Shown here piece by piece: positions 1 to 8,646 of a stretch of 59,199 nt of DNA. A program made the translations under genes and the position numbers. The notes under the pieces are model-generated. The model saw only the letters and a list, made by a program, of their open reading frames with translations, was not told the DNA's origin and made no database searches. How positions within the stretch are numbered: position 1 is the first letter of the stretch; every line of letters begins with the position of its first letter. The DNA comes from Candidatus Neomarinimicrobium atlanticum (GTDB taxonomy: Bacteria > Fidelibacterota > Marinisomatia > Marinisomatales > Marinisomataceae). The stretch spans positions 1 through 59,199 of the forward strand of contig AQSA01000011.1 in assembly GCA_000402815.1 (NCBI GenBank), in the 5' to 3' direction.

Positions 1-95
1 TTTCCAATACCTCTTGATGCTCCTGTAACTAATGCTGTTTTACTTGAATGATTAAACATCTAAATATTCCTCTACATCATTATAGCTATTAAAAC
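1..95 (-). repeat. Exact inverted copy of the fabD 3' end / fabG 5' end
   Basis: Read on the minus strand, these 95 bases are identical to 45695-45789 in this window. They contain the last codons of fabD (stop at 54-52) and the fabG start codon (ATG at 59-57), with fabG then running off the left edge. Identity stops abruptly at base 95/96. From base 96 the plus strand encodes the conserved body of an unrelated RNA methyltransferase. The abrupt join within what should be the rlmB coding region fits a chimeric read or mis-join at a contig end better than a functional gene copy. A true second fabG copy beyond the window cannot be excluded. Confidence 0.93.
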
Positions 96-564
96 AGAAA
101 AAACTAATTCTTGTTATGTCATTCTAGATCAAGTACAAGATCCTCATAATTTAGGTCAAATATTACGTATTTGTGCTGGAGCGAGTATAGATGGAGTTAT
201 TATCACTGAAAGGAATAGTGTATCTATGACTAGTGCTGTAGCTCAGGTAAGCCAAGGAGGTTTTGCAAAACTTCCTCTTTATTCTGTAACAAATATCAAT
301 CAAGCTATTACACATTTCAAAAAAGATGATTTCTGGATTACAAGTTTTGAAAATAATATAGATGCTAAGGATTGGTATAAAATAGACTTAAAAGGTCGTT
401 CAATATTAATCTTTGGCGGAGAAGGAAATGGTGTTAGCAAGCAAGTATTAAAAAATTCTGATTTTACTGCTACAATCCCTATGTCGAATCAAATGAACTC
501 TCTTAATGTTTCTTCTGCTGTAAGTGCTATAGTTTTTGAAAGATTAAGACAAGTTTCAACTTGA
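96..564 (+). CDS. rlmB: TrmH/SpoU-family RNA 2'-O-methyltransferase (RlmB-like), 5'-truncated
   Basis: This is the C-terminal catalytic part (about 155 residues) of a SPOUT methyltransferase that methylates a ribose 2'-OH in RNA, most like RlmB (23S rRNA Gm2251). The three SpoU motifs are present: DQVQDPHNLGQILR near the start of the fragment, FGGEGNGVS in the middle and IPMSNQMNSLNVSSA near the end. The open frame reads upstream through the first SpoU motif to about base 97, well before the ATG at 226, so that ATG is internal. The N-terminal RNA-binding domain and true start are missing because bases 1-95 are an inverted fabD/fabG fragment. The stop overlaps the convergent dipeptidase stop by 9 bp. 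Known RlmB proteins have about 245 residues, so roughly 90 are lost. Confidence 0.85.
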
Positions 565-1761
565 TTTAGCAAACTCTTCTGTAGCTTTCCAAACTCTCCA
601 AATATTTTTATAACATATTTTTTCAATATCTTCTTCTGAATATCCTCTTTTCAATAAATGGTATATTAGATTAGGAAAATCAGAAGGATCTTTCAAGTCA
701 TATGGAAGAGTATCACCTACTCCATCATAGTCTGACCCAAAAGCAACATGATCGATACCAACCAGGCTCACTACATGATCAAAATGGTCTGCTACATCGG
801 TTACATCACAGAATACAGGATTCTCTTGATTGACTTTCTTGGCAAAATCTTTAACATTCATATTGTCAGATGTAAGATTATTGTCTTGCATAAATTGATT
901 TACTACATCAGAATTTCTACTGCGCTTATCCTGTGATTCTTTTGTAACAAAGGATGAACCAAAATTAATTTGTATTACTCCTCCATTCTCTGCAAGACGT
1001 TTGATCATATCATCGCTCATATTACGCTCAAAACCTGGAGTAAAATGCCTAGCTGATGAATGTGAGGCTATCGCAGGAACTTCGGTAGCATCCATTATTT
1101 GATAAAATGCATCGTCTGATACATGAGAAATATCAACCATAATTCCAACACGATTCATTTCTTTTACAACCTGAGCACCAAAATCACTTAATCCTTGATG
1201 CGTTCTCTCTCCGAGATTATAAGAAGAATCACAAATATCATTATCTTCAGAATGTGTGAGTGTTATATAACTAATCCCTCTTTCACTAAAATATTTAAGG
1301 TTTGATAAGTCTCCTTCTAATGGAGCTCCATTTTCCATACCCATTGGAAGTGCTATTTTTCCTTCACTAATAATTCTTTCAGCATCTGCAACATTATGAG
1401 CTATCTCAAATTTATCGGGATGGTCCATTGTAATTCTTTCTACAGATTGAATTAGTTGCTCTGCCATTGCTTTTGCACCACCAGTAACTTGATAAGTAGC
1501 TGGTACATAAATAGACATGAATGGAGCGTCCAATCCACCTTCTTTTGCACGAATATAATCAAAATCTCCACCTGGAGTCCTTACAGATATATCCTCATAT
1601 CCACCCTTATGTAATCGCCAAGGGAGATCAATATGGCCATCAGTAATAATAAATTTTTGTGCTAATTCATTTGCTCTCTCCATCAATAAATCCTCGTTGT
1701 CATTACAATTAGTTAAGATTAGTGTTGAAATAAGAATAAGAATGATTTTTGATAATTTCAT
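556..1761 (-). CDS. Membrane dipeptidase (M19, renal dipeptidase family) lipoprotein
   Basis: Zinc-dependent dipeptidase of the M19 family, which cleaves dipeptides, including ones with a D-residue at the second position. The N-terminus is a lipoprotein signal (LTNC with Cys19), so it is probably anchored to a membrane facing the periplasm. Metal-site motifs typical of the family are visible: DGHIDLPW (His43, Asp45), MENGAPLEGD (metal-bridging Glu), DISHVSDD, ASHSSARHF, and GSDYDG near the C-terminus. The 401-residue length is normal. The gene lies 34 bp downstream of the initiator tRNA on the same strand, with AAAGGA before the ATG, and may share its transcript. Substrate preference is not decidable from sequence. 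Confidence 0.92.
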   Translation of the reverse strand: MKLSKIILILISTLILTNCNDNEDLLMERANELAQKFIITDGHIDLPWRLHKGGYEDISVRTPGGDFDYIRAKEGGLDAPFMSIYVPATYQVTGGAKAMAEQLIQSVERITMDHPDKFEIAHNVADAERIISEGKIALPMGMENGAPLEGDLSNLKYFSERGISYITLTHSEDNDICDSSYNLGERTHQGLSDFGAQVVKEMNRVGIMVDISHVSDDAFYQIMDATEVPAIASHSSARHFTPGFERNMSDDMIKRLAENGGVIQINFGSSFVTKESQDKRSRNSDVVNQFMQDNNLTSDNMNVKDFAKKVNQENPVFCDVTDVADHFDHVVSLVGIDHVAFGSDYDGVGDTLPYDLKDPSDFPNLIYHLLKRGYSEEDIEKICYKNIWRVWKATEEFAKSS

Positions 1762-1795
1762 ACTTGCCTGTCCTTTTGTTTAAATCGGAGGTTAG

Positions 1796-1869
<74 letters not shown>

Positions 1870-2078
1870 ATCATGTTTGTATAATAAGTAAAAAAAGAAA
1901 AAGGGGGAACCTTTTTTTAAAGAAAACATTAACTATAATGAGGAGCAGATTAAAATTTAAAAATTACCTCTTATTTCCTTTCATTTACCCTTGGTTAGGT
2001 TTTAGTTTGCTCCTCTGCCATTTCTATAATCCCATCTGACGAAGAGCTTTACCCTGAAGTAGTTTTTTAGTTTGCTGA
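1870..2078. other. Intergenic region between the acyl-CoA dehydrogenase and tRNA-fMet
   Basis: About 210 bp with no convincing gene, large for this packed genome. It holds a weak terminator-like hairpin (1898-1916), a possible tRNA promoter, and an 8-bp inverted repeat GAGGAGCA (1940-1947) / TGCTCCTC (2008-2015) with a 60-base loop. The open frames here are short and overlap the tRNA, so I do not call them. Confidence 0.6.
1889..1916 (-). terminator. Weak intrinsic terminator after the Atu-like operon
   Basis: On the minus strand AAAAAGG (1916-1910) pairs with CCTTTTT (1904-1898) around a 5-base loop, followed by CTTTTTTTA. The stem has only two G-C pairs, but a T-run follows it between the acyl-CoA dehydrogenase operon and the tRNA. 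Confidence 0.35.
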
Positions 2079-3233
2079 TCAGCTTTTTTTAGGAAGAGTG
2101 TTCATGTATTTTGAAATAATTTGTAACATCACTTCATCAGATCCACCGCCAATAGAATGTAATCTACCATCTCTAAATTGCTGAGATACTGGATTTTCCA
2201 TTGTATATCCCATACCACCCCAAAATTGTAGACAAGAATCCGAAACTTCTCTAATCAATCTCCCGCTTTTTAATTTTGCCATAGATGCAAGCATTGTGAC
2301 ATCTTTACCATCAACAAACCTATCACAAGCTTTGTAGACTAATGCCCTTAAAGATTCTAGCTCTGTTTGATGTTCCGCTAGCTTAAAATGTATTACCTGG
2401 TTATCCAATAGAGGTTTACCGAAAGCTTTTCTTTCTTTACAGTACTCAATAGTATCTGTAATACAATTTTCCGTTGCAATTAATGTTGAAGCAGCAATGA
2501 ATAACCTTTCTTCCTGAAACTGTTGCATTTGCATGGTAAATCCTAATCCTTCATCACCAATTCTAAATGATTGAGGCACTCTTACATTGTCAAAATATAC
2601 AGGAGCTGTATCTGAAGATCTCATTCCAATCTTATCAATTTTTTCTCCAACACTTACACCCGGAGTATCAGCAGGTATGACAATTAATGATTTATTTTTA
2701 TGAGGTTGATCATTGCTCGTATTTACCAATGTACAAAAATAGTCAGCTTGTGTAGAATTTGTAATCCACATCTTTTGTCCATTGATTATGTAGTCATCTC
2801 CATCTTTTTTTGCAGAAGTTTTAATTGACGCCACATCCGAACCACTATTTGGTTCGCTAACGGCAACTGATGCAACATAATCACCTGAAATTGATGGTGC
2901 TAAAAATTCTTTTTTAATTAAATCTGAACCATATCTATCTATTGCTGGAGTTGCCATATCTGTTTGAACACCAATACCCATAACAACGGATGCATTACAT
3001 GAATGCCCTAATGCTTCAGCAAATACTATTGAATAAGAATAATCTAATCCCATTCCACCGTAATTAGGATTTTTTGTTATACCAAGTAAGTTTAAATCTG
3101 CCATTTTTTTAAAAAGTTCCTTAGCAGGATAAATACCAGCTTTTTCCCATTCTTCATTGAATGGTTTAATTTCTTTTTCACCAAATTCTTTAACTGTTTT
3201 ATAAAGCGCATGGTGCTCATCAGTAAATTTCAT
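2079..3233 (-). CDS. Acyl-CoA dehydrogenase, AtuD-like
   Basis: FAD-dependent acyl-CoA dehydrogenase of 384 residues, normal for the family, introducing the 2,3 double bond in an acyl-CoA. Family signatures are present: the FAD/substrate segment AVSEPNSGSDVASIKTSA, QKMWITNSTQADYF, QFQEERLFIA, RKAFGKPLLDNQ and LQFWGGMGYT. The overall pattern (FTDEHHALYKTVKEF at the N-terminus, then GLDYSYS and VQTDMATPA) resembles citronellyl-CoA-type (AtuD) enzymes from memory; this is not a database result. It is the last gene of a four-gene minus-strand operon with an enoyl-CoA hydratase, a carboxyltransferase and an AtuA-like protein. The start has a strong ribosome site (AAGGAG). The substrate could be a branched acyl-CoA such as isovaleryl- or citronellyl-CoA. 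Confidence 0.9.
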   Translation of the reverse strand: MKFTDEHHALYKTVKEFGEKEIKPFNEEWEKAGIYPAKELFKKMADLNLLGITKNPNYGGMGLDYSYSIVFAEALGHSCNASVVMGIGVQTDMATPAIDRYGSDLIKKEFLAPSISGDYVASVAVSEPNSGSDVASIKTSAKKDGDDYIINGQKMWITNSTQADYFCTLVNTSNDQPHKNKSLIVIPADTPGVSVGEKIDKIGMRSSDTAPVYFDNVRVPQSFRIGDEGLGFTMQMQQFQEERLFIAASTLIATENCITDTIEYCKERKAFGKPLLDNQVIHFKLAEHQTELESLRALVYKACDRFVDGKDVTMLASMAKLKSGRLIREVSDSCLQFWGGMGYTMENPVSQQFRDGRLHSIGGGSDEVMLQIISKYMNTLPKKS

Positions 3234-3252
3234 TTTATCTCCTTAATTAATT

Positions 3253-4059
3253 TTACTTTCTCCAATTAGGTTCTCTTTTTTCAACAAAAGATAATATTCC
3301 TTCTCTTCCTTCGCCATCAACAATCTGATCGACAAAGTTTTTACTAGCATAATCGATAAAATCTTGATTAATCCTTTCAAATGCTATATCAAGAATTTTT
3401 TTTGTTTCGATAATCGCTTTTGGCGCACAATGAAGAATTTGTTTTTTCAATTTTTTTTCAATTTCATTTAATTCATCCGTTGAATTAAATAAATAATCAG
3501 CAAGTTTGTACTCTTTTGCCTCAGCTCCAGTAAATCTTTCAGCTGTTATCATTATTTTTTTTGCGTTAGCAAAACCTGCTTTTTTAATAACATAAGGAGA
3601 TATTTGTGCTGGCGTTAATCCTATCATAGTTTCTGTTAAAGAAAATTTGGCTTTAGAATGAACTATTGAAATATCTCCTGCACACATAATTCCGAAACCA
3701 CCAGCCATAGCTGCACCTTCAACAACCATTATTGTTACCTGCGGTAGTGACTGAATTCTTTTTAAAAGTTTTCCAATACTTGTTGAAATATCATGGGCTT
3801 TAACTTTGGGGTCGCTTGATTCAAAGATTTCATTAATCTCTTTCAAGTTCGCTCCTGAACAAAACATTCCATTTGATCCTTTAAAGGAGATACCTCTTAT
3901 TTTATCACTACTTTCTATTTGGTCAAGAAAATTATTTAGATCATTTATCATATTTTCTGACAATGCATTTTTCGATGAAGGATCATTAAATTCGACATTC
4001 ACCCAAGATTCATTAAAATTAAAAATGCTGATATTATTAAATTTTCTATCTACTACCAT
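3253..4059 (-). CDS. Enoyl-CoA hydratase/isomerase family protein (LiuC/AtuE-like)
   Basis: Crotonase-fold protein of 268 residues. The oxyanion-hole segments of the family are visible: GMFCSGANLKE around residue 70, and EGAAMAGGFGIMCAGD around 115, followed by FSLTETMIGLTPAQISPYV. It probably hydrates a glutaconyl-type CoA ester produced by the neighbouring carboxylase, as LiuC/AtuE do. I choose the ATG at 4059, two bases after the upstream gene's stop. The alternative TTG seven codons earlier would overlap the upstream gene. It sits between the carboxyltransferase and the acyl-CoA dehydrogenase, 19 bp from the latter. Substrate assignment is inference from the operon. Confidence 0.88.
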   Translation of the reverse strand: MVVDRKFNNISIFNFNESWVNVEFNDPSSKNALSENMINDLNNFLDQIESSDKIRGISFKGSNGMFCSGANLKEINEIFESSDPKVKAHDISTSIGKLLKRIQSLPQVTIMVVEGAAMAGGFGIMCAGDISIVHSKAKFSLTETMIGLTPAQISPYVIKKAGFANAKKIMITAERFTGAEAKEYKLADYLFNSTDELNEIEKKLKKQILHCAPKAIIETKKILDIAFERINQDFIDYASKNFVDQIVDGEGREGILSFVEKREPNWRK

Positions 4060-4060
4060 T

Positions 4061-5686
4061 TTACATTCTCGCAATACCAAAAGTGTTGGACTTTAATTTT
4101 CTAGCTTTTGACTCCTTACAAGTTTGAAGTAAAAAGGCTAAAACCTTTCTAGTCTCTCTTGGATCAATTATTCCCATATCTAGTAATCTCCCTGAAGTGT
4201 AGAATGCGCTAGATTGATTATCAAAATGCTTTGAAATTTCTTTTTGTTTTTGATCAATTTGTTCTTGGTCAAAGCTATCCCCACGCTTCTTAGCAGCTGC
4301 GACCATAACTTGTGCCATTGTTGATGCAGCCTGCTGGCCTCCCATTACTCCCGTGACCGCATTTGGCCATGATAATAAAAAATCTGGATCATAAGCATAG
4401 CCACACATTCCATAATTACCTGCACCAAAACTTGCACCAACATAAAGCGAAATCTTAGGTACGGTAATATTTGTAACAGCTTGTATCATTTTTGAACCGT
4501 GTTTGATCATACCTGCCTGTTCATATTTCTTTCCTACCATAAAACCTGTAACATTATTCAAAAAAATTATAGGTATGTCAGATTTGTCACATAACTGAAA
4601 AAATTGCGCTGATTTTGTTGCACCATCTGTATCAATAGGTCCATTATTAGCAATAATTCCACAAGAATTTCCATTTATATCAGCCTGAAAGCAAAGAGTT
4701 GTAATACCATATCTGGGTTTAAATTCTATAAAGCTTGAATCATCAACTAATCTTAAAATTATCTCTCTCGCATCATATGGTTTTTTATAATCTAAATTCA
4801 CTATACCGGCTATTTCATCGATATCATACTTCGGTTCTATATAATCATTATCTTTTATAGTTGAAAACCCAGAATTCCAATCTAAGGCGTTAACAACATT
4901 TCTTGCGATGTCAATAGCATCTGAATCATCTTCAGCAAGATATTCAACCAATCCAGATACTGTAGCGTGCATTTCAGAACCACCCAACTCTTTATTTGAT
5001 GCAACTTCATTTGTTGCAGCCTTTAATAAAGCTGGGCCAGCTAAAGCAGCCATTCCATTTTTCTTAACTCCAATTACATAGTCACTCATACCAACATTAT
5101 AAGCTCCACCTGCAGTCGAAAGACCATGTAAAATAGTAATCGTAGGCACTCCAGCTGCGCTTAACTTAGCTAAACCTGCAAACATTCCTCCTGCTCTTGC
5201 CCAAATTTCAACTTTATAATTCATAAGATTAATACCAGCACTTTCAACTAAGTGAACAAATGGTAATTTCTTTTCAAGAGAAATTTCTAAACACCCGACA
5301 CATTTATCTACAGTTGTGCTAGTCGCTGCACCTGCATTTATTCCACTGTCATCAACCATAATCATACATCTAACACCTTTAATAAATCCTATTCCTGCTA
5401 TTACGCTTGCACCAGGAATACTAGTTTCAGGATTATTATCTTCAACTAAAAATCCAGCCATATTATATAGTTCTATAAATTCTGAATCGGGGTCAATTAG
5501 AGCATTCAATCTTTCTCTGGGAGTAAGTTGATTTCTATCTTCAAATTTTTTTCTTTTACTTTCAGATGCATTAAAGCTTCTTTTTTCTAAATTTCGCATT
5601 TCTTTAATTTTTTTAAGCATCTCTGCACGATTTTTTAAAAAACTTTCTGATTGAACATCAATTTTAGATTTGAATTCTTTTGACAT
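4061..5686 (-). CDS. Acyl-CoA carboxylase carboxyltransferase (beta) subunit, MCC/GCC-like
   Basis: Biotin-dependent acyl-CoA carboxylase beta subunit with two crotonase-like carboxyltransferase halves, 541 residues. Signatures include PRERLNALIDP, HLVESAGINL, LHGLSTAGGAYN and AGPALLKAATNE in the N-half. The C-half has NNGPIDTDGATKSAQF, FLNNVTGFMVG, SLYVGASFGAGNYGMCG and TGVMGGQQAA. Length and layout match methylcrotonyl- or geranyl-CoA carboxylase beta subunits, but ESAGIN replaces the DSGGAN I recall from MCC, so the substrate is uncertain. It needs a biotin carboxylase/BCCP alpha subunit, and none is encoded in this window. It starts one base after the stop of the AtuA-like gene with an AGAGG ribosome site. 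Confidence 0.9.
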   Translation of the reverse strand: MSKEFKSKIDVQSESFLKNRAEMLKKIKEMRNLEKRSFNASESKRKKFEDRNQLTPRERLNALIDPDSEFIELYNMAGFLVEDNNPETSIPGASVIAGIGFIKGVRCMIMVDDSGINAGAATSTTVDKCVGCLEISLEKKLPFVHLVESAGINLMNYKVEIWARAGGMFAGLAKLSAAGVPTITILHGLSTAGGAYNVGMSDYVIGVKKNGMAALAGPALLKAATNEVASNKELGGSEMHATVSGLVEYLAEDDSDAIDIARNVVNALDWNSGFSTIKDNDYIEPKYDIDEIAGIVNLDYKKPYDAREIILRLVDDSSFIEFKPRYGITTLCFQADINGNSCGIIANNGPIDTDGATKSAQFFQLCDKSDIPIIFLNNVTGFMVGKKYEQAGMIKHGSKMIQAVTNITVPKISLYVGASFGAGNYGMCGYAYDPDFLLSWPNAVTGVMGGQQAASTMAQVMVAAAKKRGDSFDQEQIDQKQKEISKHFDNQSSAFYTSGRLLDMGIIDPRETRKVLAFLLQTCKESKARKLKSNTFGIARM

Positions 5687-5687
5687 A

Positions 5688-7484
5688 TTATTTCCTCTTT
5701 AATAATTCATTATATATTTCTTTTGATACTGGAACCTTTATATCTAGAAGCTGTTGGGCATATGCCTTTCCTTGTGAATCAATGTTAAGGCTAGCCATAC
5801 CTCCTCCTCCCAATGAGTGCTTCAATAAAAAATTAAGTCCACAGATTCCTGGAACTTCCCAGCAATGCACATCACCTTTTGCAACATGAGAAAAATAATT
5901 TTTAACAACCTGATTTGTTAAATAATTTTTTATAAATGAAAAATATTCAGGCTTTCTTGAAATAACTCCAATATTACAATGATCTCCCTTATCTCCACTT
6001 CTTGCAAAAGCGAGTTTGTATAAAGGCACCTCATTTGTAAGTGATTTATTATCTAATGAACTATGAACAATTTCCTTTGTTAATTCAACATGATCGTCAT
6101 AATTATTATCAATAAATATTTCCATATTATTATTATCAATTTCAATTGATATGTTTACTTCTTTTTTCAATAAAAGAAATGAAAATAGTTTTATTGATGG
6201 AGATACTGAAGGTCTGGCTCCAAGCATATTTATAAACCCTGGAGTCATTCCAGTTGAACCTTGAGCAATTTCTCTAGATAGCAAAACTAATGCCTCTTTT
6301 TGTGAATGAGTAGCTATTATTCTCAATAAAACTTCCCTAGTATTTAGTTGTTGAGAATTATTTCCATACATTGCTTCGGTACCAATAATTGATACTTTTT
6401 TATCTGAAAAATCTTGCATACCGCTATCTTTTAACATCCTTGATACTTTCTTAAGAATTGCATCAGCGGTTATTTTTGCTTTTTGAGCTGCATTGATTCC
6501 ACCTATTACTACAGATGCTTGGGTTCTATATCCATTAAGATATGTTGCTGAAACTTTATATGTTTCTGTTGGTGGCTTACCTATAGCTCCACTAACAAAA
6601 ACTTTATCTTTCTCAATTTCTTTAATTGTTACATCTCTGAAGTCACAAACAACATCAGGTAAAATGTATGATCCTGGGTCTCCTATTTCATATAAAAACT
6701 GTTCTGCTATGGTTCCAAATGATATAAGGCCCCCAGTATTTTCAGGTTTAGAAACTGTAAAATCTCCATTTGAAACTACTTCAATTATTGGAAAGCCAAT
6801 GTTATCAAAATCTTTAACTAAATGCCAATCTGTAAAATTACCTCCGTTGCATTGAGCTCCACATTCAATAATGTGACCAGCTAAACTACCGGCAGCAAGC
6901 AGGTCATAGTCTGTTGATTTCCATCCAAACTCATACATTAATGGACCTAAAGTCACAGCACTATCAACACATCTTCCGGTAATAATGATGTCAGCACCCT
7001 CATCAAGAGCTCTCCTAATTGGTTCAGCGCCTAAATATGCATTTATACTTGTAACTGATTTTGGCATTTCACTATTTGTATCTATATCTTGAACTCTTTT
7101 TTTAAGGAAATTATCTTTTCGATGAAATAAGTTATCACCTTCAACAATAGCAATTTTAAAGTTAAGTCCTTGTTTATCAGCTTCTTTAACTAAAGCTTCT
7201 CTGCAGGCAATCGGATTTATTCCACCTGCATTACTTATAACTTTTATTCCCTGTGCTTTTATTTCACTTAATAATGGTCCAGTTTGACTAATAAAATCAG
7301 TAGCATATCCTAGGTCTGGATTTTTCATTTGTGAGGCAGCTAAAATTGACATTGTTACTTCTGCTAAATAATCAAAAACTAGATAATTGAGCTCATTACT
7401 ATTCACAAGCTGTGCAGCTGCATCATTTGAATCTCCCCAAAAAGCAGAGGCGCATCCAATTTTTATTTTTTTATTTTCTTCCAT
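5688..7484 (-). CDS. AtuA-family protein (acyclic terpene utilization), two-domain
   Basis: 598 residues with the fused layout known for AtuA-family proteins. A long N-terminal domain (about 1-450) includes CASAFWGDS, VISNAGGINPIACREAL, IITGRCVDSAVTLGPL and GGNFTDWH. A C-terminal ferredoxin-fold-like domain (about 490-598) includes LAFARSGDKGDHCNIGVISR and SLGGGGMASLNID. AtuA is required for growth on acyclic terpenes in Pseudomonas, but its reaction is not established. Homologues also accompany acyl-CoA carboxylases in other pathways. It is the first gene of the catabolic operon and lies 25 bp downstream of alr's stop-side neighbour region on the same strand. Confidence 0.85.
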   Translation of the reverse strand: MEENKKIKIGCASAFWGDSNDAAAQLVNSNELNYLVFDYLAEVTMSILAASQMKNPDLGYATDFISQTGPLLSEIKAQGIKVISNAGGINPIACREALVKEADKQGLNFKIAIVEGDNLFHRKDNFLKKRVQDIDTNSEMPKSVTSINAYLGAEPIRRALDEGADIIITGRCVDSAVTLGPLMYEFGWKSTDYDLLAAGSLAGHIIECGAQCNGGNFTDWHLVKDFDNIGFPIIEVVSNGDFTVSKPENTGGLISFGTIAEQFLYEIGDPGSYILPDVVCDFRDVTIKEIEKDKVFVSGAIGKPPTETYKVSATYLNGYRTQASVVIGGINAAQKAKITADAILKKVSRMLKDSGMQDFSDKKVSIIGTEAMYGNNSQQLNTREVLLRIIATHSQKEALVLLSREIAQGSTGMTPGFINMLGARPSVSPSIKLFSFLLLKKEVNISIEIDNNNMEIFIDNNYDDHVELTKEIVHSSLDNKSLTNEVPLYKLAFARSGDKGDHCNIGVISRKPEYFSFIKNYLTNQVVKNYFSHVAKGDVHCWEVPGICGLNFLLKHSLGGGGMASLNIDSQGKAYAQQLLDIKVPVSKEIYNELLKRK

Positions 7485-7509
7485 GCTTATAACTCTTTAT
7501 AACTCTTTT

Positions 7510-8646
7510 TTAATGCCTCTTTAAATCATTCAACATAGTATCAATATATATTCTTTTTGGACGACTTCCAATTGCAGTTACTAGGACGTATGATGTAGAA
7601 TCAATGGTTTTAGCAATTTTATTTACTGGAATAGTCCCATGTTGATTGGAACCGAAAATTAATACTTCGTCTCCATATTTAATATCATTTGATCCAATAT
7701 CAATCATTAACTGATCCATACAAATCCTTCCAGCAATCTTCATCTCTTTATCCTTAAATTTTACAAATCCATCTACATACCAAGGGCGCGGCACACCATC
7801 AGCAAATCCTGCTTGTACTACAGCAATTCTGGTATTTTCTTTTGTAGTATATACTCCACCATAGCTAATATGAGTTCCTGCTTTAACATCTCTTATTTCT
7901 ACAACGGGTGCAGTAAATGTCATTACTGGCTTAATAGATATATTTTGAGGAACTTCATCTGATGGAAATCCTCCATATAGTAGCATGCCTGTACGGATTA
8001 GATTAAATCGTGATTCTGGTAAGTTTAAAATTGCTCCACTGTTACTACAGTGAACTAATACGGGATTAATATCTAATTCTTCTGCAATTGTTAATACTGC
8101 ATTAAACTTATCTAATTGAGATTTTGCATATGTTAAATCTCCTTCATCTGCAGTTGCAAAATGAGAATATAGCCCCTCAATTTCTATGTTATCAATATCT
8201 CGTGCTTGTCTGAAAAAATCTTCTGCATGATTGTGATCTACACCCAATCTTGTCATCCCAGTATCTATTTTTAAGTGCACCTTAAGTGTATGTTCTTGTA
8301 CATTATGTTGTTTTAATATTTCTAAATCATCAAAAGAAGAGATGTTTAAAGTAAGTTTATGTTTTATAGCGCCATCTATACCATGAGGATTTAGCTTTGA
8401 ATAAAGTAAAATGTCTGATTTGACTCCAGCTTCTCTTAATTCTATACCTTCTTCAATTGTAAAAACCGCTAAGTATCTAACTCCTTCTTTTTCTAAAGCT
8501 TTTGATACTTCGACAGAACCATGACCATAAGCATTAGCTTTTACTGTAGCCATAATAGGAATATTGCCGACTTCATTACTTAAAAGATGATAATTTTTCA
8601 CTAATTGCGTTAAATCAATATGTACTTTTGGTCCAATATAATGCAT
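7510..8646 (-). CDS. alr: Alanine racemase
   Basis: PLP-dependent racemase interconverting L- and D-alanine for peptidoglycan, 378 residues. The PLP lysine lies in ATVKANAYGHG near residue 38. The catalytic tyrosine motif is HISYGGVYTT, and GRICMDQLMIDIG in the C-terminal domain is typical. The ATG overlaps the polA stop as TAATG, so it is translationally linked to polA. Its position next to the dipeptidase and catabolic genes looks incidental. Confidence 0.96.
   Translation of the reverse strand: MHYIGPKVHIDLTQLVKNYHLLSNEVGNIPIMATVKANAYGHGSVEVSKALEKEGVRYLAVFTIEEGIELREAGVKSDILLYSKLNPHGIDGAIKHKLTLNISSFDDLEILKQHNVQEHTLKVHLKIDTGMTRLGVDHNHAEDFFRQARDIDNIEIEGLYSHFATADEGDLTYAKSQLDKFNAVLTIAEELDINPVLVHCSNSGAILNLPESRFNLIRTGMLLYGGFPSDEVPQNISIKPVMTFTAPVVEIRDVKAGTHISYGGVYTTKENTRIAVVQAGFADGVPRPWYVDGFVKFKDKEMKIAGRICMDQLMIDIGSNDIKYGDEVLIFGSNQHGTIPVNKIAKTIDSTSYVLVTAIGSRPKRIYIDTMLNDLKRH

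Noticed and set aside
226..564. ATG at 226 as the start of the RNA methyltransferase
   Set aside because: Conserved SpoU sequence continues in frame upstream to base 97, so this ATG is internal.
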